Assembly: GCA_023678885.1 (NCBI GenBank)
Contig: CM042966.1
Span: 23,326,028-23,390,027 of the forward strand
DNA: 64,000 nt
Direction of reading: 5' to 3'
From: Pogostemon cablin
Taxonomy: Eukaryota > Streptophyta > Magnoliopsida > Lamiales > Lamiaceae
Shown here: one piece after another, positions 1 through 9,709 of the stretch
Numbering within the stretch: the stretch's first letter is position 1
Layout of the letters: each line of letters starts with the position of its first letter
Position numbers and translations under genes: made by a program
The notes under the pieces: model-generated
The model's database searches: none
What the model was told of the DNA's origin: nothing
What the model saw: the letters and a program-made list of their open reading frames with translations, nothing else

Positions 1-205
1 ATTATTTTGTTCTAAAGGGTATATACTTTAGTTAATAAGGTACACTATTTGTTCTAAAGGGTATACATTTTTCATTAATATTTTTTATTTTTTTCAGAAA
101 ATAAAGGGTACACATCTTCAACTAAAGAGTATATAATTTTAACACAAAATTCTAAAGGCGCACGGAGTGTGCCCGTGAGCCCGGGTGCACACAAGTTTTT
201 GCCAT
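1..205. mobile_element. right part of a MITE-like repeat (CGCACGG family)
   Basis: The window opens inside this element. It shows repeated TCTAAAGGGTATACA-type motifs and ends with TTCTAAAGGCGCACGG, a CCCGGG-containing palindromic stretch and GTTTTTGCC. The same modules recur at 35880-36262, where both ends are visible, and in short remnants near 57150-57240 and 57470-57520. It has no coding capacity. I infer a non-autonomous element with inverted ends. Confidence 0.55.
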
Positions 206-3200
206 AATACTAATGAATAAAAAGTGATAGTATCATTTTTAATATAAAATGATATCCAATTAAAATAAAAGATAATAAGACAGTTGAATTATCTAATGAA
301 CAAAAAATCAAAGTAATAATAATAATAATATATCATACTCCATCCATTACCCGGAAGATGGATATTTTTTTTGTACGTGAATTAAAGAATATTATTATTT
401 AAAATTTAGTTCATAGTTGTATTAATGGAATGTTTGAATCTGATATATTAATTGTATTAGTGATATGTGTGAATTTCATGTATTTAAAAAGAAAAATGTA
501 TATTTTTTGTGCGAACACTGAAAATGACAAAATGTCCATCAATACAACAGATGAAGGGAATAGCTTTATTAATTAATTAAAACTAAAAAAACATTAACCT
601 AATTTGAAATAGTGTAAGTGTCTAGTCGTAGGCTAGGCTTGAAGTCGTCTGGGCAAGTTTAAGATTTAAAAAGCACTTAATTAATTAAGGGTTAATTAAA
701 AAGAAATCATAAATTTTACTCCTATGCAAATTAATTCTTATTTTTTAGAAATTGCAAAAAAAACTTTCACCATTAAGTATTGTTGCAAAATAAACCTAAA
801 AAAATTTTACTTTAATCAAAAATTGAATTTATTTTACAATAATAAATAAAGGTTGTATTTTTTTTTAATTTCTCAAAAGTGAAAATTAATTTACAATAAG
901 AATAAAATTTGTGATTTTTTTTCAATTAACCCATTAATTAATCAAGCAAAACAAAATCCATTTTTTCTTTTAATTCTTTTTTAATATAATATTAAATATA
1001 TTTATTTGTGTTAAGAATAATCCATCTCATGTGAAATATTTATTTGTGTTAATGGATAATCCATCTTAAAGGAATCTGTTAAATGACCTCACCAAGACTT
1101 ACCCTAAAAAATACATATCATTCAACAAAATTAACCAAGAAACAGATCACAATGTATTAGAAGAATTTCCACAATATCATGAAATACATAATCATATTCA
1201 TATCACAACGACAACCACCGTTATCCCCCCGTACAAGCAAAACCTGCAATCACATATATGTTTTCACAAGTCAAAATGAAATGAATATTAAGTATGCAAA
1301 TCACTTTAGTACAAAATCTTTGATAGCATTATGACCCAAAATCAAAATTTATAAATCTTACCTTCATTCACATTGAATGCTGAAAAGCTTAAAACATACA
1401 ATGTTACCAGCAAAGTAAAAAATCGATTCTAGTGAAAAAAAATATATAGAAATTATTCCTCCTCAAAGATTAGTGTTTGGTTATACTGAAGTCAATTTTC
1501 ATTTAATTAATTTCCTAAATACCAGATCCAAATAAGAAAGCAATCAGACATAACGATCCACCTGTAATTAGCTTCGGCGTTTGCTAAATGAAGCAGGGGA
1601 GGTGGTGAGGTATGCAATTTAATTGCATGATTCATGAAGTTTCTATTAACCATGAAACATGACACAATTTCTTCTAAAAGTAACAAAAAACTATGACCAT
1701 ATCCTCAAAAAAGTAGACATCTACAAACAAATACAACAAGCAAAATGACCCCAACATTAGTTCTTGGTGGACCAAGTTACATGACCAAACCACCATCTTC
1801 AATAACACATTCAACCACTCAGCAAAGCTACCACCAAAAATTCCATGTCAGTCCTAACGCACATTTCCAAGGTTCCTACTAAAACTACTGTGCATCAGAA
1901 CCACCAAACTATTCTCCCCATCCCACTAGAATTGTGTTTGCAAACACAATTGCATATTGAAAAATACAATTTCTTTTTTAATGAAGCTATGAGATGCAGC
2001 TTCTGAAATAAGAGTTTCCCAATCTTAATTTTGTTTAAAAGAGAATTTAAGTCACCCTCTTTTATCTAGTTCATACCTAAAATATGTCACTGATGCCAGT
2101 ATCACACTACACCAGCTACTTTCCAATTTTTATTAAAAAAATAAAATAAAAAAAGAAGAAGAAGAAGAAGAAAAAATATTGAATCTAAAATAAAATATCA
2201 CTGATGCCAGTATCGCCTAAAAACTCTTTTGTTTATCATCCGCAGGGGATCATCCTTTTGAGTTAGGTCTAAAATTTTAAAATGAATTAGGGGGTTGTTA
2301 CACTGAGAAAAGTCGATAAATAGATGACAACTGGTAACCCAGTGACTTTCCTAGGAGCAGGGTTGGGAGGGGTTAATTTCTTGTTCTGCCATTATTTAGT
2401 GGATTTAAGAATCAAGATGGTGAGGAGATTGATATTATTGCTACTGCCGGGAGATCAGTTATAGAGTTGCTTAAGGCTCTAAAGATGTAATTTCTGCAAA
2501 CCAAAATCGGAGAAATGATAGGAAAAGTAGGACCAGGTTCTACAACCACACAGAACCAGACAGGCTAAAGTATAAGCAGAAAGCATGGACAGGTAGCAGC
2601 AAAATGATGTTTGGCAATAAAAGTAGTGTAATCCAACAACTGGTCTTTGTCGGGAAAAAAAGTTAAGATTTAAAAGCTAAATCCTCAACAATGCATAGAA
2701 ACAAAGTAAAAGTATATGGTATTCAGCCCAATTAGACTATGAGAGAATTCATTAATGTCTCTTGTTCAGCCGTGCAGCTATACTGTGTGTTCATTTATTT
2801 GCATAAAATACTCCTACAGAAAAATCTGGCCATATAACCACTAAACTGTGTCAAGTTGTAACCACAATGATCATGCTTTCTAATTACTCTGGCAAAGTAG
2901 TGGTATCTCAAGTTGCCCATTAAGATGTCACTTCGTTAAGCCTCAACCACCCTCTATTGCAAGTATAAGTCAAGTTGCAAAGGCAGATGACTAAGGAAAA
3001 TCCTATTGCAAGTAATGGCAATAATGGATTTATTGGAACTCTGCCAATACAAACTACACATGAAACCTCATGATTCATCTCATGAGTCCAAAGCTATGGA
3101 GAACAAACTACACACAAAATCCACTTCTCAATAATGGCAATAAATCCCATGGACCTGTGGCGTGGAAACATCTCCTGAAACCTTATGATTCGTGTACTAT

Positions 3201-3973
3201 CTTAATATGTTTAACCAATAGAAAATAATTTTTATCCTTAGGATTTAAAGCTAATTCTTATGATATAATTATAATTTCCTTCTTATGATTCATATAATAT
3301 TTTACTCATTCACCATGGCCTATTTTAGGCCTAGGTCCAGGGTATATCCTTAGGGAATGGCATTAATTCCTAAGGTATGATTATCTTTTTAACTCATAAT
3401 TAATGAAGTTCTATGTGATCCAGTTCCACTCTCCTCAATAGGTGAACAAGTTATTACAAAACTTAGCACTACTTAAATCTGAAAGTTTAATCATCCAACA
3501 TTGAGAATTCTTTAATGTTCTGATAATTGATTGAGTGCTAACTGCTAAAATCTACAGAGTCTACATCACCAGCGTTTGAAAACGTTCCTCTTTTAACCCA
3601 GAGTGAATAAATTACAACCACAAATTCAATTTTCTTGCGCTGCAACAAAAACTACACCTTTGCAAAGTCGGTTAGCTTCTTCTGAAGAGAAAACTTATAC
3701 CTTTAGATCCCCTAAAAGATAGTAGTTGATTCACAGAACCACATCCTTCTTATAAAATTTCAGAACACTATCACGAAAGGAACCACTAACATTTTCTCGG
3801 AATTCCCCATGCTCCCCACATTCAATAACACACGGTAACACCAACCAGATTACATATGACTATAATTTAAACCTTTTGAATTCAGCATTCAAAGAAAAGA
3901 CTATGAAGCTAATAATCCCCTAAATAAATTCATGTAGGAAAATTATGAGAAATTTACCTGAACAAAAAATAAT
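206..3973. other. intergenic, AT-rich; nothing firm apart from one MITE
   Basis: I see no convincing gene here. There is a Stowaway-like MITE at 338-560 and a short (GAA)n tract near 2155-2172. A plus-strand stretch at about 2390-2489 reads open for some 30 codons up to a TAA but matches nothing I recognise. The part nearest 3974 may hold the 3' untranslated region and a 3' UTR intron of the SEC61 gamma gene, because a CAG/GTAAAT donor follows its stop codon on the minus strand. Confidence 0.5.
338..560. mobile_element. Stowaway-like MITE
   Basis: Imperfect terminal inverted repeats (CTCCATCCATTAC at the left, GATGAAGGGAA at the right) are flanked by TA, the Tc1/mariner-type target duplication. 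About 220 bp, non-coding and somewhat degraded. Confidence 0.7.
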
Positions 3974-4273
3974 TTAAGAAGCGCCCACAATGATATTATT
4001 GATTGGGATGAAAATTAACTTGACGAAGAACCCAACGAAACCCATCACCACAAACCCGATCGCAGTCCGAGTGGCCACCTTCGTAAACTCTACATGCAAA
4101 AATCAAATCACAAAATCAGAAGTTGTTCAAACTGAAAAAAAAAATAAAAAATTGGAGCATCAGCTAAGAGTAGTTGCACCTTTGCGATCGGGTTTGTGGC
4201 AACGCTTGACCAGACGAATGCTATCTTTGGAAAAATCTCTCAGAGGGTCGAAAACTGAATCCAAGGCATCCAT
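3974..4273 (-). CDS. SEC61G: SEC61 gamma subunit of the ER protein translocon
   Basis: Two exons on the minus strand: 4180-4273 and 4089-3974, with a 90-bp GT-AG intron. They join in frame to 69 codons plus TAA, the usual length of plant SEC61 gamma. The protein starts MDALDSVFDPLRDF and has the conserved cytosolic segment LVKRCHKPDRKEF. One tail-anchor-type membrane span follows (about residues 42-65, GFVVMGFVGFFVKLIF), ending NNIIVGAS. In the family this single-span subunit (SecE homologue) clamps the SEC61 alpha channel in the ER membrane and is needed for co-translational protein import. The start is the only ATG giving the conserved N-terminus. A TATA-like box lies about 85 bp upstream of the ATG. 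A splice donor just after the stop suggests a 3' UTR intron. A duplicate that has lost its start codon lies at 13039-13344. The plus-strand ORF at 3990-4280 is only the antisense shadow of this gene. Confidence 0.96.
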
Positions 4274-4354
4274 ATTCTAATTACGCTTCTGCCTTCTCTC
4301 TCTCCTAGATCTTAAGTCAAGAGTAAAACTGAGAATGGAGGACGAAATTGACGA

Positions 4355-4361
4355 ATTTATA
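4355..4361 (-). promoter_or_regulatory. putative TATA box of SEC61G
   Basis: TATAAAT on the minus strand, about 82 bp upstream of the SEC61G start codon. That distance suits a TATA box followed by a short 5' UTR. Inferred from motif and position only. Confidence 0.5.
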
Positions 4362-4851
4362 TCAGGGAAAACAAATTAAACGCTGAATCCAACGGCCAGA
4401 TATGAACCGATTTTAGGAATTAGGGATCTAAATCCAACGGTGGAGGATGACTCTCACCGTGGCGTCGAGTTTGATGTTTACAGTACTTTACACGTGTAAA
4501 TACGTAGAAATACTGCACATAAGGATTGAAAATCAAAGCAAACGGGAGCGTTGACTTATAGGGCACGGGAGATGCTTTACTTTCTTGCAGGGAAGATTTT
4601 GGGCTTTGTTTGGGCTCTAAGGATGGAATATGAAGCTTTTGGATATGTAACATGGTCCAACCTCAATGGGCCTCTAAATAAATTGCCATTAACCGTTTTG
4701 ATATAATTTTCATACTAAAGGAGTGGGAAAAACAATAGACAGAGATAGATTGTTATAAAGAAAAGAAATTTAACATACTAGGTATGAAACGTGCGTGCTA
4801 GCGGGATAAATAAGTTGTTATTTTTTTTATAATTACATTATGGCAAAGACT

Positions 4852-5050
4852 TGTGTGAGACCGTCTCATATAAGGGCTTACGTGAGACGGTCGTAATAAC
4901 TATTATGAAGGAAAGTGATAATAAATTAATGAAAAGTGATAATGGTCTTTCATAAATAATTTATAGTATAAATAAAAAGTGATAACATTTTATAGCGAAA
5001 GTGATAACTATTTAAAAAGTGAAAAATGGTCTCACGTGAGACGGTCTCCC
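4852..5050. mobile_element. MITE with GAGACCGTCTCAC inverted ends, copy 1
   Basis: Starts GGCAAAGACTTGTGTGAGAC and ends with CTCACGTGAGACGGTCTC. The interior carries repeated AAAGTGATAA motifs. A related copy follows at 5099-5345 and further relatives lie at 28984-29145, 39021-39309 and 47190-47680. Non-coding; superfamily not assigned. Confidence 0.65.
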
Positions 5051-5098
5051 TATATTATTAACTTAACATATATAAAGAAAAAAAATATTTAAAATAGG

Positions 5099-5345
5099 GC
5101 AAAGACTTGTGCGAGACCGTCTCACGTAAGGGCTTACGTAAGACGGTCAAAAAGTGATAACTTTTACATAGGAAAGTGATAATAAACTAATAAAAAGTGA
5201 TAATGTTATTTCATTAACAGTTTATAGTATAAATAAAAAATAACATTTTATAGCAAAAGTGATAATGTTTTATAGTGAAAGTAATAACTATTTTAAAAAG
5301 TGAAAAATGGTCTCACGTGAAATGGTCTCACGCAAGATCTATCCT
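5099..5345. mobile_element. MITE with GAGACCGTCTCAC inverted ends, copy 2
   Basis: Near-copy of the element immediately upstream, with the same GGCAAAGACTTGTG start, AAAGTGATAA-rich interior and GGTCTCACG end. The two lie in tandem in the same orientation with about 50 bp between them. Confidence 0.65.
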
Positions 5346-5450
5346 TAAAATAGTATTGACAATTTAAATAAATTTATATGTATAATAAATATAAAATTTT
5401 AAATTAATTGATAATAAAGTACGATTAAAAATAATTAAAAACAAGTATTA

Positions 5451-5717
5451 CTCCCTCTGTTCCTGAAAATTGTTCACTGTTTTCTCATTTATTCGTTTCA
5501 CATCGTATTTTAAAGGAAATATCATTCAAATATAACACATCAAAAGTACACATTAATTTAAAAAATGTCATCCATTCTTTCCACTCATAACATACTTTTT
5601 ACTTTATTTATTATCTAAAAATATCACATTACCCTAGTCAATAAAATTAGACAAAATTAATTTTTCCCCAATATTCGTATTACAGTAAAGGTGAACAATA
5701 TTTAGGGATGGAGAGAG
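5451..5717. mobile_element. Stowaway-like MITE
   Basis: CTCCCTCTGTTCC at the left and GGGATGGAGAGAG at the right, flanked by TA. 267 bp, non-coding. Confidence 0.85.
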
Positions 5718-5977
5718 TATATTTTTTCAGCACTTATTATAATTTGAGAGTAATAATATAGTATTACAGAAAATAAATATAATGTGAATTTACAATAACT
5801 TAATGTATCTAAATAATGTGATGTTAGGATTTAATCAATTCGAACATTTATTTACATATATGATGTAAACATTTAATTCTTTAATATTGTGACCAAGAAA
5901 TTTACTTTCATGTAAAAAATTAATATAAAATAAAATACCAATAAATTTATTGAAATGGATGTTTATAGTAAAATGTA

Positions 5978-6179
5978 CTCCCTCCATCCTGGGCAAAGAG
6001 GTGCATTTGCTTTTTGCACGTAAATTAAGGAATATTATTATTTTATGTAAAGTGGGTAGGTGTATTAGAGAGATATGATGGGTAGTGGTAGACCATCTTT
6101 ACTACAAGAGAAAAATGGTGCAATTTAGATGGGACGTCCAATATAGCAAAATTGTGTTATTTGGGCTAGACGGATGGAG
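5978..6179. mobile_element. Stowaway-like MITE
   Basis: CTCCCTCCATCC at the left and GGATGGAG at the right, flanked by TA. 202 bp. It shares the subterminal motifs TTTTTGCACGTAAATTAAGG and GGGACGTCCAATATAG with other copies in the window. Confidence 0.85.
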
Positions 6180-6253
6180 TATTCATTGTAGATAAATAGG
6201 GACTCTTGTGAGACGGATTTATGTGAGATGGATCGACCAGTTGTTAAAGTATA

Positions 6254-6543
6254 CTCCCTCCGTCCCCCGAAGTACTTCACGTATTGTTGTGCGCGGAGTT
6301 TAAGAAAAAATTATTATTTTATGTATAAAGTAAGAAAGAGAAGAAGTATTTTAATTAATTTAATGAAAAGGGCGTGTAAAGTTATTGGAATATGTGAAAA
6401 AATGAGTATTATGTTGGGATGTGTGTAAAAAGTAGGTATTGTTATAATGTATTTTCTACCATTTTTAGTAAAAGTAAAGTGTGAAATACTTTGTGGGACG
6501 GATGAAAAAAGAAAGTATGAAATACTTTGGGGGACGTATGGAG
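6254..6543. mobile_element. Stowaway-like MITE inserted in a GTGAGACGG-family repeat
   Basis: CTCCCTCCGTCCC at the left and GGGACGTATGGAG at the right, flanked by TA. Flanks at 6201-6253 and 6544-6650 contain AAAGTATAC/AAAGTATGC motifs and a GTGAGACGG end like the element at 39021-39309, so this MITE seems to have jumped into an older repeat. The 66-residue plus-strand ORF inside it is not a gene. Confidence 0.85.
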
Positions 6544-7019
6544 TAATTGTTATTTAAGTAAAGTATGCTTATTAGTAATTAAAGTATATTTGTAGTGAAT
6601 CATACTATAACACTTTAAAAGCATATACTTTAATTCATTATTCATTATGAGATTCCTGCTGCCCGACGCTGATGTGTCAAACCTCATACCCATTAACCAC
6701 TCCTTAGTTGGCAAAAACAACGTCGTTTGTCTGCAACTCATCTTCAACTTTTTCCTCCAATTCTTCCTTCAACAACTCGATCCATAAAGATTATAGGGCA
6801 TTCACGGCGAAGGGTGCCCAGTTACTTTACACGGAGATTTACATATGTGGATTGAGGTCTCCGTAAAGGAAATAGTTGTTTCTTGAATATATGTGCCCAG
6901 TTGTAGCAGGCACTTTAGTCACCTCCCCCAGGTTTCTAGGAGTGACGATCCTTTGGCCATCGAAATTTACGATTTGAGTACGCGACGGTGCATTGTTATG
7001 ACTTAATTCTGAAAATTTT

Positions 7020-9440
7020 AAGATACATGTCGGCGATGCCTTTTTGACTATCGTCGTCGTGGCTGAGAAATTCATTATCGCCGATAAGGAATCCAGCCTA
7101 ACCCACAGGTTCAACCCCGATCCAAACCAATAAATTTGCGTACGGATCAATCGGTTATCATTATAATATTGGATCCACTGATACTAACCTGATTTTGGTT
7201 GGACTGCAAAATATAGAATGTTGAGCGGGTGAAGATTTCGAGGATTGGGTGAAAATAGTTTGAATATGAGGAGATCGAAGAAATGCCTTTGGAATATGTA
7301 GAGAAGTTGAGGAATTTTAGGAAGTGTTCCATCAATACTTTGGTAATGGAGAATATCGTCTACATGTATAACAACATGGAGGAGGAGGATGTGGCAGTAG
7401 CGTGTATTGAGAATGGAATTTCACATATTTTAAGTCTCATATTACACCGTTTTTTATAGAATATGGTTATGATTTTGTGTAGAATGGCTTGGTTTTCATA
7501 TCTTGCATACTTAAGATGCTACTAAGGTGTTTTGTTGAGTTTTAAAGGGTAAAACATGATCAAAAGTTCAAAGTTGGAATGAAGAGTGAAAGTGTGAATG
7601 AATGCTGAAAAACACATGTTCACATTGCATAATTTTTCTGTATTCATGTAGAAGTCCAAATTGATCATGTGATATATGGCTGGAAAGCCACGGAAGTTAG
7701 GATCGTTTTAGCGCAAAAATCACTCAAATCGGAGTCCGTATGACGAAGTTATGCTCGAAATATTGAGATCGCGCAGCGCAGTCTCTGCAGCTCGGCGGAC
7801 AGCTCGGCTCGAGCTGTACCCAGCTCGTGCGAGTTTTTAGCCGAGTTGGGATCCCAAAAGCCTACACGACGTCCTCTTTTCACCCATATGTGGCTCGGCT
7901 ACCGCTCGGCAATGTCCAGACCCAGCTCGGCTCGAGCTGAGTGCTGAGCGGGGTATTTTTGGGCCCAGTGTGGACTGTTCAATTCTGTAGTGTATTTTTT
8001 GCGTCCAGATCGTGTTTTGGCTTGATTTCGATGCGAAAAAGCCATGTTAGGTGTCTAAGATATAAAAGAGAGATCAATACACAAATTGAGGGGAACCCAC
8101 TCCATACCCATCGACTTTCACTTCAAAATTCCACATACATCAGATTCAAATCTGACTTTCATCATCCATCCATCTTCAAGGGGTTCCAAGTGCTAATTGA
8201 GGGAGATCGGACTATCGGAGAGACAGAGAAGGAACAAAAACTTACGTTTACGCTAGGGTTTTGTGTGTCTCATCTTTTCCTTCCTTTTATCTTGATTTTT
8301 GATTTGAATTTCATAGCCATGAGTGTTGTTTGTAACCTCATGGGCTAATTTCTTATACAGTTCTAGGGTTTGATGGTTAGATTGAATTGATTTGGGAACC
8401 TAGACCAAAATTGGGATTTTATGTAGTTGATATTCTGATTTTAGTTATTTTATTCAGACTTGCTTATCTGCTCCGTAACGTCTTCATAATGTTTTCATGA
8501 CATCCGCTATAATGCTTGATTTATTATGTTAGCTTGTGTACGTTCATGATTGATATTGTCTATCTGTTAGGGGTTGAAGTAGTTCCGCTATAAATACTTT
8601 AATTCCATGAACTGGTAAATAAGATACTTGAATTGTTTAGTGGAACAATGCAATTGGAAATTCAAGTAGGAAGTGAATAAAACCTTGTAGTAATTTCAGA
8701 GAATATCTTGTTAGTCAAACTTACCATCCGGAGGTATTGTTGTTTGCTTTGATTAGTATCTAGGAATGAGGCATGGTAATATTCGCGCACCTTAGGGAAT
8801 AAATTAGAATATACTGTTAGCTTAAAATCGGATCATATCTGGTGGGTTAATAGGATTAAGTAGTGTATTTTCATTGATACTGCATGAATGAATAATTGAA
8901 AGTCTAGAAACCCAATTTAATTGATCTATACTTGACCCCTAAGAACTGTTCTTTATCTAAAACTTAAATTTATGTTATTGCTTTTAATTATTCAGTCATT
9001 ATTTATTTCAGTAATTTAGATAATTCATTCAAAAACTCTAGATATTTGTTACTCAATTCTGATTAGTTAGTAAATTAGAATAAATAGATAATTAACTATT
9101 TTTGTGGGATCGATAATTTCACTTGGGTACTTGTCGCTATAATTGACATCCTTACACTTGAGAATTTAACTAGAGTGCATAAAATATGCTTATCAGCGTG
9201 CATTTTAGACGGTACATATGCTGGCGCGTGAGAAACATGGTGGTACATGAGGGGTTGGAGGATAAAATAGTTCTCATGTGCGCTGATGTGGGGATTGATA
9301 ATTTGCTGAGTGGGGGGGGGAATTGAGAGATTTGAGGTGATTGATGAATGAAGAAGATTACACTCCTCCAAACCTGGAAGAATTGGAGGACGAAGAGAGG
9401 AAGATGAGTTCAGCCCAAAATATTGACATTGTTTTTTTAC
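7020..9440 (+). pseudogene. unidentified captured gene fragment, split by an LTR insertion
   Basis: Coding-like plus-strand sequence lies inside the TIR element on both sides of the LTR. At about 7036-7132 it reads AEKFIIADKESS and continues to FNPDPNQ, which loosely recalls a kelch repeat. At about 7270-7404 it reads MPLEYVEKLRNFRKC then MENIVYMYNNMEEEDVAVAC. After the LTR (9201-9440) it reads EDKIVLMCADVGIDNLLSG then EDYTPPNLEELEDEERKMSS. Stops and frameshifts separate these pieces. F-box/kelch ancestry is only a guess. The minus-strand ORFs at 6839-7150 and 7147-7335 overlap it and might be the real frame instead. Confidence 0.3.
7405..9195 (+). mobile_element. solo LTR, probably Ty3/gypsy
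   Basis: 1791 bp without retroviral domains. It contains a GC-rich segment (about 7780-7950) with repeated AGCTCGGCTCGAGCTG-type palindromes, leader-like CT-rich sequence ending in AGGGTTT, and near the 3' end TTTGTGGGATCGATAATTTC then CACTTGGGTACTTGTCGC, a layout I associate with plant gypsy LTRs. GCGTG is duplicated at 7400-7404 and 9196-9200 and would be the 5-bp target site. The left end then begins TA rather than TG, which a single transition explains. The 135-residue ORF at 7941-8348 lies within the LTR and is not a gene. Confidence 0.65.
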
Positions 9441-9617
9441 CACCTAGGATTGGTCATTGGGTGTGATGTTTGACACGTCAGCGGCGGGCAGCATTACTGT
9501 TGACCGATGGTTCTGATTGCAAAACCCTATTAAGGTGGTGCATTTTTTTATAAAATTCAAAAGGTTTAGACTAATTTGCAATCAGACCAAAGGTGGTGAC
9601 TTTTGTTGCAATTAACC

Positions 9618-9619
<2 letters not shown>

Positions 9620-9706
<87 letters not shown>
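9620..9706. repeat. (AT)n microsatellite
   Basis: About 43 perfect AT dinucleotides. The flank at 9505-9615 is a small inverted repeat (TTCTGATTGCAAA against TTTGCAATCAGACC), probably a MITE remnant. Confidence 0.95.

Positions 9707-9709
<3 letters not shown>

Larger units (their letters stand above)
6657..9493. mobile_element. TIR transposon (possibly Mutator-like) carrying a gene fragment and a nested LTR
   Basis: The ends are imperfect inverted repeats of about 110-115 bp. The left starts TGCTGCCCGACGCTGATGTG at 6657. The right, read in reverse from 9493, starts TGCTGCCCGCCGCTGACGTG. They stay alignable through CTCATCTTC and CCTCCAATTCTTCC. Long inverted repeats around gene-like sequence suggest a Pack-MULE-type element, but I could not find a 9-bp target duplication, so the superfamily is an inference. 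A 1.8-kb solo LTR at 7405-9195 interrupts it. Without that insertion the element would be about 1.0 kb. Confidence 0.65.

Noticed and set aside
2390..2489. Short coding-like stretch ending IELLKALKM
   Set aside because: Only about 30 codons, no splice context and no recognised family.
3990..4280. Plus-strand 96-codon ORF
   Set aside because: Antisense of the SEC61G exons and intron.
7941..8348. 135-codon ORF, GC-rich start
   Set aside because: Lies wholly inside the gypsy-type LTR; no domain.
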